Positions 27,872-37,573 of a stretch of 64,000 nt of DNA are shown here, piece after piece. The notes beneath the pieces are model-generated. The model worked only from the letters and a program-made list of their open reading frames with translations. It did no database searches and was not told where the DNA came from. The stretch is taken from the NCBI GenBank assembly GCA_945877505.1, contig CAMDWT010000004.1, positions 1 through 64,000 of the forward strand, written 5' to 3'. Each line of letters begins with the position of its first letter. Within the stretch, counting starts at the first letter, position 1. A program made the position numbers and the translations under genes. The stretch is from Crenothrix polyspora (lineage in GTDB: Bacteria; Pseudomonadota; Gammaproteobacteria; Methylococcales; Methylomonadaceae).

Positions 27872-28267
27872 ATTAAATTTCTTGTTAAGTGAGTGAATTT
27901 AGCTATGAAAGGCAACGCCAGTTATTAGTAAGCGTCACAACATCATCGATTATATTCTCAAAACTAAGGCCTTTCGTAAAGTATTCACTGAATGTTATGT
28001 CAAATTGCTTATGAGCGGAGGTTTTTGTTGTTAAATATCTGTGTTGCAGAACCACAGTCAGGCTGGTTTATTGCGTTACAATAGCGAAGTGGCTGTTGTG
28101 ACTTATTTGCCGATTAACGTGAGGATAGCCATTAAATGGGGATCACAAGTAAAGGTCGAAAAGTATAAGAGTGCAATGAAAACAACACTGATAACTAATA
28201 GGGTTTGGTTCATTACTTTAAGCTGTTAAAGATCACCTTTTATTATTTAAATTTCAAAGGAAATACA
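27872..28267. other. Intergenic region, no gene seen
   Basis: About 396 bp between the divergent dsbB and small lipoprotein genes. A 62-codon frame from 28041 has no family features or good ribosome binding site and is taken as chance. It presumably carries both promoters; I cannot place them with confidence. An AAAGGA site (28256-28261) lies just before the lipoprotein start. Confidence 0.4.
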
Positions 28268-28711
28268 ATGCGATTATATTCAGGCTATTTAAAACAAGGG
28301 GCAATTTGTTCGGCACTCTTAGGAATAACGGTTGTTATCAATGGCTGTTCTTTTTCAGAAAGCTCAGAAAGTCTATCAGATTCAACCAGTTCTATTATAA
28401 GCAGTCCTTCCTCACTCTCTGGAAAAAATAAAAAGTTCCAAAATGAGATTGCTGATTATACCGTTGCTTATATTAAATCTTCGCAGTCATCAGTGGGTTA
28501 CGATACCTTTTTTAAAGGGATAAGTGAGATTGCGGCTAAAGAAGGTATTACCAATTGGGAGCAAGATTCTTCAACTTATAAGGGTATTGGCAAGGGGTTG
28601 AAAAAAGCGGAGGTCGAGGGTGTCGCTTATGAAACGTATAAAAAGAATTTTACCGAGGGTGATGCCGATAAGATGGGCGATGTTCAAAGTGGTTATGATG
28701 CTGAAAAGTAG
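28268..28711 (+). CDS. Small putative lipoprotein, first gene of an envelope cluster
   Basis: About 147 aa. A signal peptide ends in INGC, lipid cysteine at residue 27, followed by a Ser-rich linker (about 28-55). The remaining part contains the phrase IADYTVAYIKSSQSSVGYDT and KEGITNWEQDSSTYKGIGKG. I do not recall a functional name for it. Start ATG 28268 has AAAGGA upstream; the frame continues open to 28205 but without a signal sequence. It is followed 62 bp later by the DUF4105 gene, with which it is probably cotranscribed. Confidence 0.75.
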   Translation: MRLYSGYLKQGAICSALLGITVVINGCSFSESSESLSDSTSSIISSPSSLSGKNKKFQNEIADYTVAYIKSSQSSVGYDTFFKGISEIAAKEGITNWEQDSSTYKGIGKGLKKAEVEGVAYETYKKNFTEGDADKMGDVQSGYDAEK

Positions 28712-28773
28712 TCTTTTTTTCTCTTAGATTATTTATTCTTTATAAAAGATTTCAGCACGTTGATGTGTTAACC

Positions 28774-30687
28774 ATGCATTTTAAGCGGAAATCTTTTTTT
28801 ATAGGGCTTGTCTGGATAGTATTATGCCCCAGCTTGGTTTTTGCGGCGTCTTTTGAGTATCTTTATGTGGAGGCGAGCGAGGGTAACTCAAGTGGCGGGC
28901 ATAGTGCGATAGAATTTGGCGATGAAGTCTATCATTTTCAGCACCATGATTCGGGTTTAATTCGTTTGCTCAAGCAGGATAAGCCTGCTTTTCATTTTCA
29001 GTATCGTTTTTTGCAAAATCGCCGTATTCATCTAAATCAAGTTGAGGTTTCTGAAGAGACTTTTAATCAACTTAGAGCCCATTTCAAATTGCAGTTTTTA
29101 GCGCAGAGCCAACAGTTTAATCAACTTGATCAGTTGCATAAAGACGCTCTTTTGTTGCGACGCTTATTATACAAGGCGAGCCAAAAGGAAACGTTTTTTG
29201 ACGCTGACTTTTCAGAAGCGTTACAAATCAATGGTGCAGGGCTTTTTTATACTGAGGAACAATTAAACGCTCAAACTAAAGAGCCAGCCACTCAATACGC
29301 ACCTATTATTAATATGATGCGTAAGAAGATTGAGCAACGTTACGGTAACGATTACCTTAATATTCGGCGCGAGCAAATCATTGCAAGTATTAAATTATTA
29401 ACACCCAGCCATTGGCCAATAGTTGGGGACATTCTATCAAAAGATAATTTTCCTGCGACAGTTAATTCATTCGCTGATACTTATAGGGATTATATAACAG
29501 GACTGATTGCCCTAAAAACACTGGAAAAAGAACAAAACTTACGTGAGGATGCTTTCTTTATAAGCGATGAGTTAGTCACTAAAAAAGATAGGGTGGTGTT
29601 AGCGCGATTAAGGGATCAACTGATGTTAAATTTACTGGCTTCTGTTAATTCGAAGCGACCTGATTGGGGATATGCGACGTTGATTAACGTGGCCAGATTG
29701 ATGACACTGGATCGTTCATTACAATTGGGACGCTGGGTTTTTCTTGATGATTATTCAAACGATAGTGAATGGTTAAATGTCGAGCAATTTACCCATTATG
29801 AAAAACACATGCAAAGACAAATTAATGATGCAAAGATTAATTTGACACGGGCACATAAAGCCTTGTTAAGTGTTGATGGTTTGAGTGAGGCAAGATACAG
29901 TCAAGTAGAAATGTCGGCTAACCGATATGCTGAGCTACTTAAAGTTGGTCAGCATAAAAAAATTCGTTACATCGGTGAAAAAGCATTACCTACGAAAAGT
30001 ATTGGTTTGCCTGATATGCAATTGCCTGAGTTGACGCAACAAAAATTATTGATGTCTTTAAATGAGTTAGACGCTTATGAAGGTCAGTTATTAGCGACAC
30101 TGAAAGATCGTTATCGTTATGACTTGGTCACTCGAAACTGTGTAACTGAGTTGTTTAAAACAATGGATCAAGCGTTATTAGCCCCCATAAAAGTTGAGGG
30201 TCTTAAAGACGAATGGATAAGGAATGACTCGGAAAATAGTTTGGGAGGTCGTATTTCAGGGGCATTTAATTTTATTCCTTTTATATCTTTTCAGGCAGTA
30301 CAGGAAAGCTATAGAGTAAGCCATAGCCAGTTGTTAGCGTCGTATCGGGATCAGCAATTAGCTAAAATTGATGACCCTATGTTTTCGTTACGCGAAGCAA
30401 ATACATTGACCAGCACACTTTATAAATATAATTCGGATGACGCTTTTTTTATTTTTTTTACCGACAATAGCCCGATGTTAAGGCCTATTTTTGGGTTATT
30501 TAATACGGTCGCAGGAATGGGTCAAAGTGTATTTGGCTTGGTAAGTTGGCCGTATGATTCAGGAAAAAATCTTAAAGCGGGGGCAACCGGTATTTTAATG
30601 AGTCTGCCTGAATTACTTTTTTTTAACATGCGTAAAGGCAGTTACCCGTATTTATCTTACAATCAATTTGTGGATGAAGGTCAGTAA
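28774..30687 (+). CDS. DUF4105 (Lnb-like N-terminal) periplasmic protein
   Basis: About 637 aa with a signal peptide ending PSLVFA (residues about 1-24). The segment SSGGHSAIEFGDEVYHF (about 37-53) and later TRNCVTELFKTMD (about 452-464) are typical of DUF4105. The Gly-His-Ser and Asn-Cys signatures in this order suggest a papain-like (NlpC/P60-like, permuted) Cys-His pair, but the activity of the family here is not established. The C-terminal part has hydrophobic stretches (about 565-615) that may be membrane-associated. Neighbours are lipoproteins on both sides, so an envelope role is likely. I chose ATG 28774 over GTG 28765. Confidence 0.8.
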   Translation: MHFKRKSFFIGLVWIVLCPSLVFAASFEYLYVEASEGNSSGGHSAIEFGDEVYHFQHHDSGLIRLLKQDKPAFHFQYRFLQNRRIHLNQVEVSEETFNQLRAHFKLQFLAQSQQFNQLDQLHKDALLLRRLLYKASQKETFFDADFSEALQINGAGLFYTEEQLNAQTKEPATQYAPIINMMRKKIEQRYGNDYLNIRREQIIASIKLLTPSHWPIVGDILSKDNFPATVNSFADTYRDYITGLIALKTLEKEQNLREDAFFISDELVTKKDRVVLARLRDQLMLNLLASVNSKRPDWGYATLINVARLMTLDRSLQLGRWVFLDDYSNDSEWLNVEQFTHYEKHMQRQINDAKINLTRAHKALLSVDGLSEARYSQVEMSANRYAELLKVGQHKKIRYIGEKALPTKSIGLPDMQLPELTQQKLLMSLNELDAYEGQLLATLKDRYRYDLVTRNCVTELFKTMDQALLAPIKVEGLKDEWIRNDSENSLGGRISGAFNFIPFISFQAVQESYRVSHSQLLASYRDQQLAKIDDPMFSLREANTLTSTLYKYNSDDAFFIFFTDNSPMLRPIFGLFNTVAGMGQSVFGLVSWPYDSGKNLKAGATGILMSLPELLFFNMRKGSYPYLSYNQFVDEGQ

Positions 30688-30782
30688 TAGGTTGTCCTTG
30701 TTAGGGTTTAACTTGGTGCTTAGCGCGCATTTTGAATGAACAATAATTATAAAAATAAGAAATTATGAAAGGTAAATATAGA

Positions 30783-32051
30783 ATGTTGTCGAGAATAAAA
30801 AAGCGTTTTTTTCTGGTAAGTTTGGCAATTCTTTTATCAGGGTGCGCCAGTTTTGGTAAGGGCATCGCGGAAGCGGTTTTAGAAAAATCTGATACAGAAG
30901 ATGCGCGTGTTTGTCGCGTTCTTGGAAAACCTTTTTTAGGTATAACTGCTGGTCTTGCTAAGCCAAAAGGCAGAACTAAAGTATTAATGGTGCACGGTGT
31001 CGGTGATCGTTTGCCGGGTTACTCCTCAGAGTTTCTGGAAAAATTGTCAAAGGAATTAAAATTAACAGCTAAAGCCAGTTCTTATAAAGATATAGAACTA
31101 ATGTCTTTTAGTAATGCTGAAAAAAAATTGGGTAATTTACGGGTTTTTAGGCAGCAGAATGAGAACAGTAGTGAGGAGATGTGGTTTTATGAATTAACCT
31201 GGTCAGAAATAACGCGAGATCAAAAAGCACTGTTAGCGTTTGATAATTCAGGTGAATATTCATATCGCAGGGCGGAAGTTAATGATATGTTAAAAAAATT
31301 CAGTAATGATACCGGCCCTGACCCCATCATTTATTTGGGGGAAAGTAGAGATTTAATACTGAGGTCTTTTGCTCAAGCGGTATGTTGGATGAGTAAAGAT
31401 AAGTGGGAGCAAATTCCCACAGAAGGCCGACATGGTTGTGATTTTACCAATGCACTAAACGACGATTTTAGTCAGGATGAGCTTGTTTTTATCTCTCATA
31501 GCTTAGGCAGTCGTATAACGATTGATGGTTTAACGCGTATGGCTTCTATGCTTGATAAACCAGATAAAAAATCGATTTTAAATACGCTAAATAACGAAAA
31601 AAGAATAGCCTTGCAAAAAAAACAAGTGCAAATTTTTATGTTATCTAATCAGTTGCCTATGCTGCAGTTAGGTAGGGAACTTCCAGAGGTGCGCGGGCAA
31701 AAAGGCGACTATTGCAGTTCAAGCAGCGCTAGATATAACTCTCGGATGTTTGAGAAAACATCAATTATTGCTTTTAGCGATCCAAATGATTTACTAAGTT
31801 ATGCGATCCCTCACGATTTTAGTGAGAAATATCTTGATTCAAGGTTGTGCATAAATGTCACTAATGTCGATATTAATATTGCAAAGGTGTTTGATGTCTT
31901 TGGCATGGGTAGCGTTGCTAATCCTATGGAGGCTCATGTGGGTTACACTAAAGATGATAGGGTTGTCGCATTGATTGCTGGAGGCATTGGGAATGGACAT
32001 ACGGCGCCATTGATAAAAGATAAATGCCAGTGGACAGAAATCATCGATTAG
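30783..32051 (+). CDS. Putative lipoprotein with alpha/beta-hydrolase-like motifs
   Basis: About 422 aa. The lipobox LSGC gives a lipid cysteine at residue 21. A nucleophile-elbow-like motif SHSLGS (about 238-243, with LVFIS as the preceding strand) and VLMVHGVGD (about 67-75) suggest an alpha/beta hydrolase, perhaps a lipase or esterase of the envelope. A third catalytic residue cannot be fixed by eye; HVGYTKDD or GNGHTAP near the end could supply the His. ATG 30783 has AAAGG ten bases upstream; ATG 30765 is an alternative. It is the last of three envelope genes and converges with cmoA. Confidence 0.7.
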   Translation: MLSRIKKRFFLVSLAILLSGCASFGKGIAEAVLEKSDTEDARVCRVLGKPFLGITAGLAKPKGRTKVLMVHGVGDRLPGYSSEFLEKLSKELKLTAKASSYKDIELMSFSNAEKKLGNLRVFRQQNENSSEEMWFYELTWSEITRDQKALLAFDNSGEYSYRRAEVNDMLKKFSNDTGPDPIIYLGESRDLILRSFAQAVCWMSKDKWEQIPTEGRHGCDFTNALNDDFSQDELVFISHSLGSRITIDGLTRMASMLDKPDKKSILNTLNNEKRIALQKKQVQIFMLSNQLPMLQLGRELPEVRGQKGDYCSSSSARYNSRMFEKTSIIAFSDPNDLLSYAIPHDFSEKYLDSRLCINVTNVDINIAKVFDVFGMGSVANPMEAHVGYTKDDRVVALIAGGIGNGHTAPLIKDKCQWTEIID

Positions 32052-32087
32052 GCGATTAAGGTTGAAATGATATTAAACTTTAATCGC
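32052..32087. terminator. Hairpin at the converging lipoprotein and cmoA ends
   Basis: GCGATTAA (32052-32059) pairs with TTAATCGC (32080-32087). The right arm lies inside the last codons of cmoA. The two stops are only 21 bp apart, so one structure could serve both. Confidence 0.5.
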
Positions 32088-32813
32088 AATCATACAGGCG
32101 AAGTTAAACCATTGAAAATAGGTGCCAATGCGGCCAAAACCTGCTCTTTCTAAGAGTTCGTAGTTTTCATCTAAGCGATATGGAATTAAAACATTTTCTA
32201 GTGCTTCACGTTTACGCTGATTTTCGAGGTCTGTATAGCTGCTTTGGGATATTTTAAATTGTAAGTAATGGTCAATATATAGGCGGTTTAATAGGGGATC
32301 GTTCACCAGGATTTTTTCAGATAATAATACTATCCCACCAGGTTTTAATGCTTGAAAAACGGCTTTTAGGAGTTGTTCTCTGCCCATGGGTCTTACGAAC
32401 TGGAGTGTCCAGTTGAGAATGATGATATTGCAACTGGGTAATGGAGGGAGGTCACTGAGATCGGCAGTGATTAAAGACACTTTTCCGGCATTAATTTGTT
32501 CAGATAATTTTTCACGCGCTTTATCCAACATGGATGTTGAGTTGTCATAGCCTATAAATTGTGTGCTGTTTGGGCATTTTGGATGTTGAGTAAGGTATTC
32601 TAAGGTGGTGCCGGTCGAACAACCCAAATCGCAAACGACTCCCCTATTGTCGGGTAAAAAATCCATAATAAGATCAGATTGGATGCGTTGCACTTCATTA
32701 TAAAAGGGCACGCTCCTTGAGACCATATTATCAAAAACCTTGGCGACTCGCTCATCAAAGGCAAAGTCTTCTATTCTAGCGGTTTGTTGAAATACTCTAT
32801 CTTGCTCTGTCAT
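32073..32813 (-). CDS. cmoA: Carboxy-S-adenosyl-L-methionine synthase
   Basis: A 246-aa SAM-dependent enzyme of Rossmann fold. It converts SAM and prephenate to carboxy-SAM, used for the wobble base cmo5U34 in tRNA. The SAM motif is VVCDLGCSTGTTLEYL (about 58-73). Other CmoA segments are the N-terminal DERVAKVFDNMVSRSVPFYN and PCNIIILNWTLQFVRP (about 122-139). Unlike E. coli, no cmoB follows in the window. Confidence 0.96.
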   Translation of the reverse strand: MTEQDRVFQQTARIEDFAFDERVAKVFDNMVSRSVPFYNEVQRIQSDLIMDFLPDNRGVVCDLGCSTGTTLEYLTQHPKCPNSTQFIGYDNSTSMLDKAREKLSEQINAGKVSLITADLSDLPPLPSCNIIILNWTLQFVRPMGREQLLKAVFQALKPGGIVLLSEKILVNDPLLNRLYIDHYLQFKISQSSYTDLENQRKREALENVLIPYRLDENYELLERAGFGRIGTYFQWFNFACMIAIKV

Positions 32814-33080
32814 GGGGCGTGTTTTTTAGTTACGGTTGGAGGGTTTGGATTTTATACTGTCGTAATAAAGTAGAATGAGTTGGGCACCCAATTAAACAAT
32901 ATTTTTTATTTTACTCTGAAAATTGCCGTTTGGGCGTGTTTGATAAGAAGTTAATAAAGTGATTTTGTTATTTGTCGGAGCGTTTTAATCCCACTCAGCT
33001 TTCTATGGACTTTGTTATCTAGAACTCGTGTTGCTATAAGCGTAATATGGCGTCTATTACTACTCCTAGAACTTAAAATT

Positions 33081-33443
33081 ATGATCCTATTATTTCCCTT
33101 ACGTGGTGTGCCAGAAGATGAAGCTGATGAGGTTCGTGAGTTATTAACGGCACGAAATATTGATTTTTATGAAACGACCGCAGGGAACTGGGGCATGTCT
33201 ATGCCGGGATTGTGGCTCAGGGATGCCGCAGACTTAGAGGTAGCGAGAGACATTATTAATGCTTACCAGCAGGAGCGGGTTAGGCATTCACGCGAAGAGT
33301 ATTTGCAGCGCAAACAGAAAGGGCTACACCAGACTTTTATAAGCGCTTTTATAGGACAACCTGTACGGTATTTCACGTACATTTTTGCAATGGGGCTCGT
33401 AGTTTATGCCTCTATTAAATTAGTGTTTGAGTTAGGTCTTTAG
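33081..33443 (+). CDS. DUF6164 family small membrane protein
   Basis: About 120 aa. The N-terminus MILLFPLRGVPEDEADEVRE and the phrase WGMSMPGLWLRD suggest the DUF6164 family, with one C-terminal membrane helix (about residues 96-115, FTYIFAMGLVVYASIKLVFE). The N-terminal part looks like a putative signal-transducer fold (DUF2007-like), but function is unknown. ATG 33081 is the natural start; an earlier ATG at 33012 adds residues without family character. It lies 300 bp before fhcB. Confidence 0.75.
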   Translation: MILLFPLRGVPEDEADEVRELLTARNIDFYETTAGNWGMSMPGLWLRDAADLEVARDIINAYQQERVRHSREEYLQRKQKGLHQTFISAFIGQPVRYFTYIFAMGLVVYASIKLVFELGL

Positions 33444-33747
33444 GTTGCTGCGTTACCATTAATCCTATTTGCTTAATTAACACGTTAATTTATTGGTGTA
33501 ATGTTAGCGAAATTAGTCTCGCATACGACCTTTTATGGTCTTGCCATTTTGTACAAAGGTATAGAAGTTCAAGCCCTAAGTACTTTAATTACAGCTACTT
33601 CTTTGAAGTTTCAGGAATACTTAATGCAGAAGGTAAGGGCTTTGTTTATCGAGACAGTGCTTTGAATTAAGGTTAAAATAACAAAGATAACATCACGCTT
33701 TCTATGGATGCTTGGTGAGTGAACTAAATATAATAAAGGACAACTGA
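33444..33747. other. Intergenic region upstream of fhcB
   Basis: About 304 bp, AT-rich, no gene seen. It should hold the fhcBADC promoter. A TATAAT at 33729-33734 is too close to the ATG (33748) to be the -10 box of a normal leader. An AAAGGA ribosome binding site lies at 33735-33740. Confidence 0.4.
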
Positions 33748-35007
33748 ATGATTGAGATAACTGAAGTACCGAGTCCTTTTTGCGGTATTGGCACGGATGA
33801 TCTGACTATCAGGATTGATGGCGTAGTGCTGAAGGTCATTGAAAATGGCTGTGCAATTAATACACCTGCTTTTGAACAACCGATTACTGATATCAGTGCC
33901 AGAGTTGGTGGCAAGGAAGTCAGTCTGGAATTTGCCATTGCCAAAGCCGCAGAATTATTGAAGGAGACTAAGTTGCCCATTATTGGTGGTTGTGCAACGG
34001 ATGTAAACGGGATGCGCGGATTGTTGGCCTTAGCGGATCGGTGCGGTGCGGTTGTTGATAATATGAATTTTACGGGTGCGCGTAATAACTTTTTGGCGCT
34101 ACAAGATTCGGGCTGGATGAATACGACACTGGCCGAAGTAAAAAATCGCTGTGATTTGTTATTGGTTGTCGGTACTGATTTGGAAGCGTTTGCGCCACGG
34201 TTTTTTGAGCGCTATTTGTGGAATAAGGACTCCATGTTTCTGGATGATACTAGCCAACGCCAGGTTATTTATTTGGGTAAAGCTCCTAGTGGTCATGCAT
34301 CAACGTCACCTAATGGTCAAAAACCACAAGTTGTAGAATGTGCATCTGAGGATCTACCCGAAGTGATAGCCGTATTGAGGGCTTTGGTTAAAAGCCAAGA
34401 AATACGTGCGAACACAGTGTGCGGTTTAGCGATGGACGATTTACAAATGATTGCCAATCAATTAAAAGAGGCAAAATATGGCGTAGTCACTTGGGCGGCG
34501 GGGGCTTTAGCCTATGCGCATGCCGAGTTGACCGTTCAGAAACTTTCAGAAATGATCAAAGATATTAATAACTTAAATACCCGTTGCTCTGGTTTACCTT
34601 TAGCAGGTAAAGAGGGTGATCAAACGGCTAATCAGGTTTGTGGCTGGACGACAGGTTATCCTGCGCGTACTCGTTTTTCCAGGGGTTATCCAGAATATGA
34701 TCCTTTTCTAAATGAGACAGCGACTTTGCTGGCGAGTGGCGAAGCAGATGCTTTGGTGTGGGTGCAGGCTTTTAATGTAAATGCGGTTCCACCTGAAAGC
34801 ACCATTCCGACGATTGTTGTAGGTCGTTCGGGCATGACGTTTACTAAAGAACCGGATGTTTATATCCCTGTGGGCACACCGGGCATCGACCATGCTGGGC
34901 ATGCTTATCGCATGGATAATGTCGTTGCCATTCGGTTAAAAAAATTACGCGATTCCGGTTTGCCAAGTACCGCACAGGTATTGCATGCCCTTGAACAAGC
35001 TTTGTAG
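33748..35007 (+). CDS. fhcB: Formyltransferase/hydrolase complex subunit B
   Basis: A 419-aa protein related to the catalytic B subunit of archaeal formylmethanofuran dehydrogenase. The N-terminal CGIGTDDLTIRIDG (about residues 11-24) matches that family. In methylotrophic bacteria FhcB has no molybdopterin redox activity; the FhcABCD complex hydrolyses formyl groups from formyl-tetrahydromethanopterin to formate. First gene of an fhcB-A-D-C operon in the same order as in Methylorubrum. It is nine bases from fhcA. Confidence 0.93.
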   Translation: MIEITEVPSPFCGIGTDDLTIRIDGVVLKVIENGCAINTPAFEQPITDISARVGGKEVSLEFAIAKAAELLKETKLPIIGGCATDVNGMRGLLALADRCGAVVDNMNFTGARNNFLALQDSGWMNTTLAEVKNRCDLLLVVGTDLEAFAPRFFERYLWNKDSMFLDDTSQRQVIYLGKAPSGHASTSPNGQKPQVVECASEDLPEVIAVLRALVKSQEIRANTVCGLAMDDLQMIANQLKEAKYGVVTWAAGALAYAHAELTVQKLSEMIKDINNLNTRCSGLPLAGKEGDQTANQVCGWTTGYPARTRFSRGYPEYDPFLNETATLLASGEADALVWVQAFNVNAVPPESTIPTIVVGRSGMTFTKEPDVYIPVGTPGIDHAGHAYRMDNVVAIRLKKLRDSGLPSTAQVLHALEQAL

Positions 35008-35015
35008 GTAAGATA

Positions 35016-36680
35016 ATGTTGATAAAATTAACCGGTGGAACTGTTTATGATCCTGCCAGCGGGATTGATGGAAAGCTACAAGATATTTATATTCAAGACG
35101 GACGTATCATAACAAAACCGATTGAAGCGGTCGTTGACAAAGAATACGATTTAACAGGCAAGGTTGTTATGTCAGGGGCCATTGATATGCATACGCATAT
35201 CGGTGGTGGTAAAGGAAATATTGCCAGAACATTATTACCAGAGGATCATCGGCAAGATCCAGTTCATCGGAGCGATATTACAAGATCCGGTTGTGGACAT
35301 GCCATGCCCAGTACTTTTGTAACCGGTTATCGTTATGCAGAAATGGGCTACACCGCTGGCTTTGAACCTGCAGTGTTGCCAGTTAATGCACGTCAAGCCC
35401 ATATGGAAATGGCTGATATCCCTATTTTGGATAAAGGCGGTTATGTGATGTTAGGCAGTGATGATTATTTGCTGCGTATGCTCACCGCCAAAAAAGACCA
35501 GAAAGCGATTAACGATTATGTCGCATGGACAATGCATTCTGCTAAAGCCATTGGAGTTAAGGTAGTTAATCCCGGCGGAATTAATGCCTTTAAATTTAAT
35601 CAGCGCAAACTAGATCTCGATGAGAAAAATAGTCATTACGGTGTCACGCCGCGTGATATTTTGCAGGTGTTGGCAACCGCGGTTAAAGAACTCGGTGTGG
35701 TTCATCCATTGCATGTACATGGCTGTAATTTGGGTGTGCCTGGTAATGTTCAAACAACACTCGATACCATTCAGGGTATTGGTGGCTTGCCCATGCATTT
35801 AACACATATTCAGTTCCACAGTTATGGTACGGAAGGTGATTTTAAGTTCTCATCGGGTGCCGCACAGATTGCTGAAGCCATTAATAAAAATAAAAATATC
35901 ACGATAGATGTTGGTCAAATTTTGTTTGGTCAAACCGTTACGGCATCGGGTGATAATATGCGGCAACATGCGAATAATAAATTTGCCAGCCCCAATAAAT
36001 GGGTAACCATGGATATTGAATGTGATGCGGGTTGTGGCGTCGTGCCTTTTAAATACAAAGATAAAAACTTTGTAAATGCACTTCAGTGGGCAATTGGTCT
36101 TGAGACCTTTTTGCTGGTTGATGATCCTTGGCGTATTTTCTTGACGACGGATCACCCCAATGGCGCACCTTTTACCAGTTATCCTCATTTAATACGCTTG
36201 TTAATGGATAGAAGTTTCCGTAATGAAGTGTTGTCTACGATTCATCCGGAAGCTCAAAAAATGACAACACTGGCGTCTATTGAACGTGAATATACGTTAC
36301 AAGAAATTGCTATTATGACGCGTGCCGGAGCCGCTAAATTGATTGGCTTAAAAGATAGGGGCGGATTAAGTGCCGGAAATTGGGCGGATATTACGGTTTA
36401 TACAAATAATAGTGATAGACAAAAAATGTTTGAAAAGCCTGATTATGTCTTTAAAGATGGTCAGTTAGTCGTGATAAATGGCAAAGTGGTTTCTACAAAA
36501 TGGGGTACGACCCATGTCGTTAGGCCAGATTTTGATCCTTCGGTAGAAAAAGGCTTGAAAGACTATTTTGATCGTTATATGACAATGAAGTTGGGTAATT
36601 TTAAAATCAGTGATGATGAGATTACAGAAGATGGACGTGGCAGTATCACTGTGCATCCCTTGAAAGGAGATGTAGCATGA
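35016..36680 (+). CDS. fhcA: Formyltransferase/hydrolase complex subunit A
   Basis: A 554-aa amidohydrolase-fold subunit. The metal-binding H-x-H is present in MSGAIDMHTHIGGGKGNIAR (about 54-73), further histidines in VHPLHVHGCNLGVPG (about 229-243) and MHLTHIQFHSYG (about 257-268), and a late Asp in FLTTDHPNGAPF (about 372). It hydrolyses formyl bound to the methanofuran-like cofactor to formate. Full length. The stop overlaps the fhcD start (ATGA), so translation is coupled. Confidence 0.95.
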   Translation: MLIKLTGGTVYDPASGIDGKLQDIYIQDGRIITKPIEAVVDKEYDLTGKVVMSGAIDMHTHIGGGKGNIARTLLPEDHRQDPVHRSDITRSGCGHAMPSTFVTGYRYAEMGYTAGFEPAVLPVNARQAHMEMADIPILDKGGYVMLGSDDYLLRMLTAKKDQKAINDYVAWTMHSAKAIGVKVVNPGGINAFKFNQRKLDLDEKNSHYGVTPRDILQVLATAVKELGVVHPLHVHGCNLGVPGNVQTTLDTIQGIGGLPMHLTHIQFHSYGTEGDFKFSSGAAQIAEAINKNKNITIDVGQILFGQTVTASGDNMRQHANNKFASPNKWVTMDIECDAGCGVVPFKYKDKNFVNALQWAIGLETFLLVDDPWRIFLTTDHPNGAPFTSYPHLIRLLMDRSFRNEVLSTIHPEAQKMTTLASIEREYTLQEIAIMTRAGAAKLIGLKDRGGLSAGNWADITVYTNNSDRQKMFEKPDYVFKDGQLVVINGKVVSTKWGTTHVVRPDFDPSVEKGLKDYFDRYMTMKLGNFKISDDEITEDGRGSITVHPLKGDVA

Positions 36681-37573
36681 TTATTAATGGAGTATCGATA
36701 GATGCAACGTTTGCCGAAGCATTTCCAATGAAAGCTACACGCGCAATTATTACGGCACAAAATGAAAAATGGGCGCTAATTTCTGCCCAAGCTATGACCG
36801 GCTTTGCTACTTCAGTCATCGCCTGTGGTTGCGAAGGCAGTATTGAGCGAGTGTTGGCTCCTTCAGAAACACCGGATGGTCGTCCAGGCGTATCAGTTAT
36901 GATATTTGCTATGGGCGGTAAAGGTTTGGCTAAACAGTTAGAAACTAGAGCAGGGCAGTGTGTATTGACCTCGCCAACCGCGGCATTATTTGCGGGTATT
37001 GATGGAGGGATTAGAATTCCGTTGGGTAAAAATCTACGTTATTTCGGTGATGGTTTTCAAGTCTCTAAACAAATTAGCGGCAAGCGATATTGGCGTATTC
37101 CAGTGATGGATGGTGAGTTTCTGGCTGAAGCCACTACAGGTCAAGTTGATGCAATTGGGGGGGGTAATTTTTTAGTGCTGGCGGAATCACAGCCGCAGGC
37201 TCTTGCTGCTTGCGAGGCCGCGATTGAAGAGATGCGAAAAATTCCTAATGTTATTATGCCTTTCCCCGGTGGCGTTGTTCGTTCAGGTTCTAAAGTAGGT
37301 TCAAAATACAAAACACTTGGTGCTTCAACCAATGATGCATTTTGTCCTACATTAAAAGGAATGACTAAGACAGAGTTATCACCTGAAATTGAATCGGTTA
37401 TGGAAATTGTTATTGATGGCTTAAGCAAAGAGGACATCGAAAAGGCTATGCGGGTAGGCATACAGGCGGTTTGTGATTTGGGCGCTCAGAATGGTATTAA
37501 ACGTATTAGTGCTGGAAATTACGGTGGAAAGTTAGGGCCTTTCCATTTTCATCTACAGGAGATTATGGCATGA
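36677..37573 (+). CDS. fhcD: Formylmethanofuran:tetrahydromethanopterin formyltransferase (Fhc subunit D)
   Basis: A 298-aa protein of the Ftr family, moving formyl from formyl-tetrahydromethanopterin to the methanofuran analogue within the Fhc complex. Family segments are DTFAEAFPMKATRAIITA-like residues 9-27 and TGFATSVIACGCEGSIE, with RPGVSVMIFAMGGKGL (about 74-89). The C-terminus ends FHFHLQEIMA. It overlaps fhcA and fhcC by four bases each. Confidence 0.96.
   Translation: MIINGVSIDATFAEAFPMKATRAIITAQNEKWALISAQAMTGFATSVIACGCEGSIERVLAPSETPDGRPGVSVMIFAMGGKGLAKQLETRAGQCVLTSPTAALFAGIDGGIRIPLGKNLRYFGDGFQVSKQISGKRYWRIPVMDGEFLAEATTGQVDAIGGGNFLVLAESQPQALAACEAAIEEMRKIPNVIMPFPGGVVRSGSKVGSKYKTLGASTNDAFCPTLKGMTKTELSPEIESVMEIVIDGLSKEDIEKAMRVGIQAVCDLGAQNGIKRISAGNYGGKLGPFHFHLQEIMA

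Noticed and set aside
28041-28229. 62-codon frame upstream of the small lipoprotein
   Set aside because: No family features or ribosome binding site, and it overlaps the leader of the real gene.
35850-36188. Antisense frames inside fhcA and fhcD
   Set aside because: They lie opposite well-supported genes and show no recognisable protein.
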